From Bacillota bacterium (GTDB lineage Bacteria; Bacillota; Clostridia; Oscillospirales; Oscillospiraceae): a stretch of 5,523 nucleotides of DNA. Positions 5,116 to 5,523 of the stretch are shown here, piece by piece. The notes beneath the pieces are model-generated. The model was not told the origin of the DNA, searched no databases, and was given only the letters and a program-made list of their open reading frames with translations. How positions within the stretch are numbered: the stretch's first letter is position 1; each line of letters opens with the position of its first letter. The stretch is from the NCBI GenBank assembly GCA_023395775.1, contig JAEWYA010000137.1:1-5523 (forward strand), in the 5' to 3' direction. The translations under genes were made by a program, and so were the position numbers.

Positions 5116-5522
5116 GGCAGCTCCTCCAATTCATAGGACCGCCCCTCCGCCGTCCGGCGGATGCACACCGCCCGGCGGAAAACCTTTGTCTCCAGAAGGC
5201 GGGCATACAGGGGCTTTTGCGTGAGCTCCGCAGTGTCCGCGGCATGGACGGTGGCCAGCAGCTTCACGCCGCAGCCCGCCGCCATGGTCATGGCCCGGAT
5301 ATCCTCCTCCGCCGTGATCTCGTCGGCGGCCACAATCTGCGGGTTCATGGTCCGCAGCAGCATAGGGATGGCAACCGCTTTCGGGCAGCCGTCCAGCACA
5401 TCGGTGCATGGCCCAACGTCCATCTGTGGCCTTCCCCGGTAACAGACCGCCACCTCCCCCCGCTCGTCCGCCAGCCCTACCCGGAGCCCCCGCTGGGAGA
5501 TGCAGCGAATCAGGTCCCGCAG
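5112..5522 (-). CDS. spoIIIAA: Stage III sporulation protein AA, ATPase, C-terminal part (start outside the window)
   Basis: SpoIIIAA is the cytoplasmic ATPase of the mother-cell SpoIIIA machine, related to type II/IV secretion ATPases. The last 136 residues are visible. The fragment begins LRDLIRCIS, which in this family directly follows the Walker A loop, so Walker A itself lies just beyond the window edge. Visible parts are VGLADERGEVA (15-25), the family-specific VGPCTDVLDGCPKA (36-49), a Walker B strand QIVAADEI (62-69) with its catalytic Glu, and the sensor-like LLATVHA (88-94). The C terminus is charged (SYELEELP). The frame is open to the edge with no internal start needed; the Met at 5453 is internal, not the real start. 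It overlaps spoIIIAB by four bases. A spoIIIA promoter, if like the sigma-E promoter in Bacillus, would be outside the window. Confidence 0.95.
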   Translation of the reverse strand: MRDLIRCISQRGLRVGLADERGEVAVCYRGRPQMDVGPCTDVLDGCPKAVAIPMLLRTMNPQIVAADEITAEEDIRAMTMAAGCGVKLLATVHAADTAELTQKPLYARLLETKVFRRAVCIRRTAEGRSYELEELP

Positions 5523-5523
5523 C

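Overview
The window is one strand of a compact sporulation operon followed by two housekeeping genes. Every real gene reads on the minus strand, from high to low coordinates. The order is spoIIIAA (3' part), spoIIIAB, spoIIIAC, spoIIIAD, spoIIIAE, spoIIIAF, spoIIIAG, spoIIIAH, an Asp23/Gls24-family gene, nusB, and the 5' part of xseA. The complete spoIIIAA-AH set marks an endospore-forming Firmicute. High GC (around 60% by eye), the gene order and the wording of NusB and SpoIIIAG suggest a Clostridia member of the Oscillospiraceae/Ruminococcaceae type. That placement is inference from recalled family resemblance, not from a search.

Region by region: 5522-1332 is the spoIIIA operon. Its genes overlap (AA/AB, AC/AD, AD/AE, AF/AG) or are separated by at most about 25 bases, so they are almost certainly co-transcribed and partly translationally coupled. 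The products build the mother-cell half of the SpoIIIA-SpoIIQ feeding-tube or channel between mother cell and forespore. AA is the cytoplasmic ATPase. AB, AC, AD and AE are membrane components, and AF, AG and AH carry domains in the intermembrane space. AG and AH have ring-building domains, and AH is the partner of SpoIIQ in Bacillus. A 92-base gap (1240-1331) with a small hairpin and at best a weak promoter precedes the Asp23-family gene and nusB. Directly after nusB lies a good intrinsic terminator (347-380), then xseA, which starts with GTG and leaves the window.

Compared with Bacillus subtilis, accB and accC are absent between spoIIIAH and the Asp23-family gene, and folD is absent between nusB and xseA. 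I see no mobile element, RNA gene, CRISPR array or phage feature, and no evidence of an undescribed system. The points most worth a second look are the terminator just behind the gene for a transcription-antitermination factor, the overlapping out-of-frame ATG/GTG at the xseA start, a 12-base tandem repeat inside the SpoIIIAE signal peptide, and three cysteines in the SpoIIIAG ring-building domain. The other long open frames, on both strands, look like shadows of these genes created by high GC.
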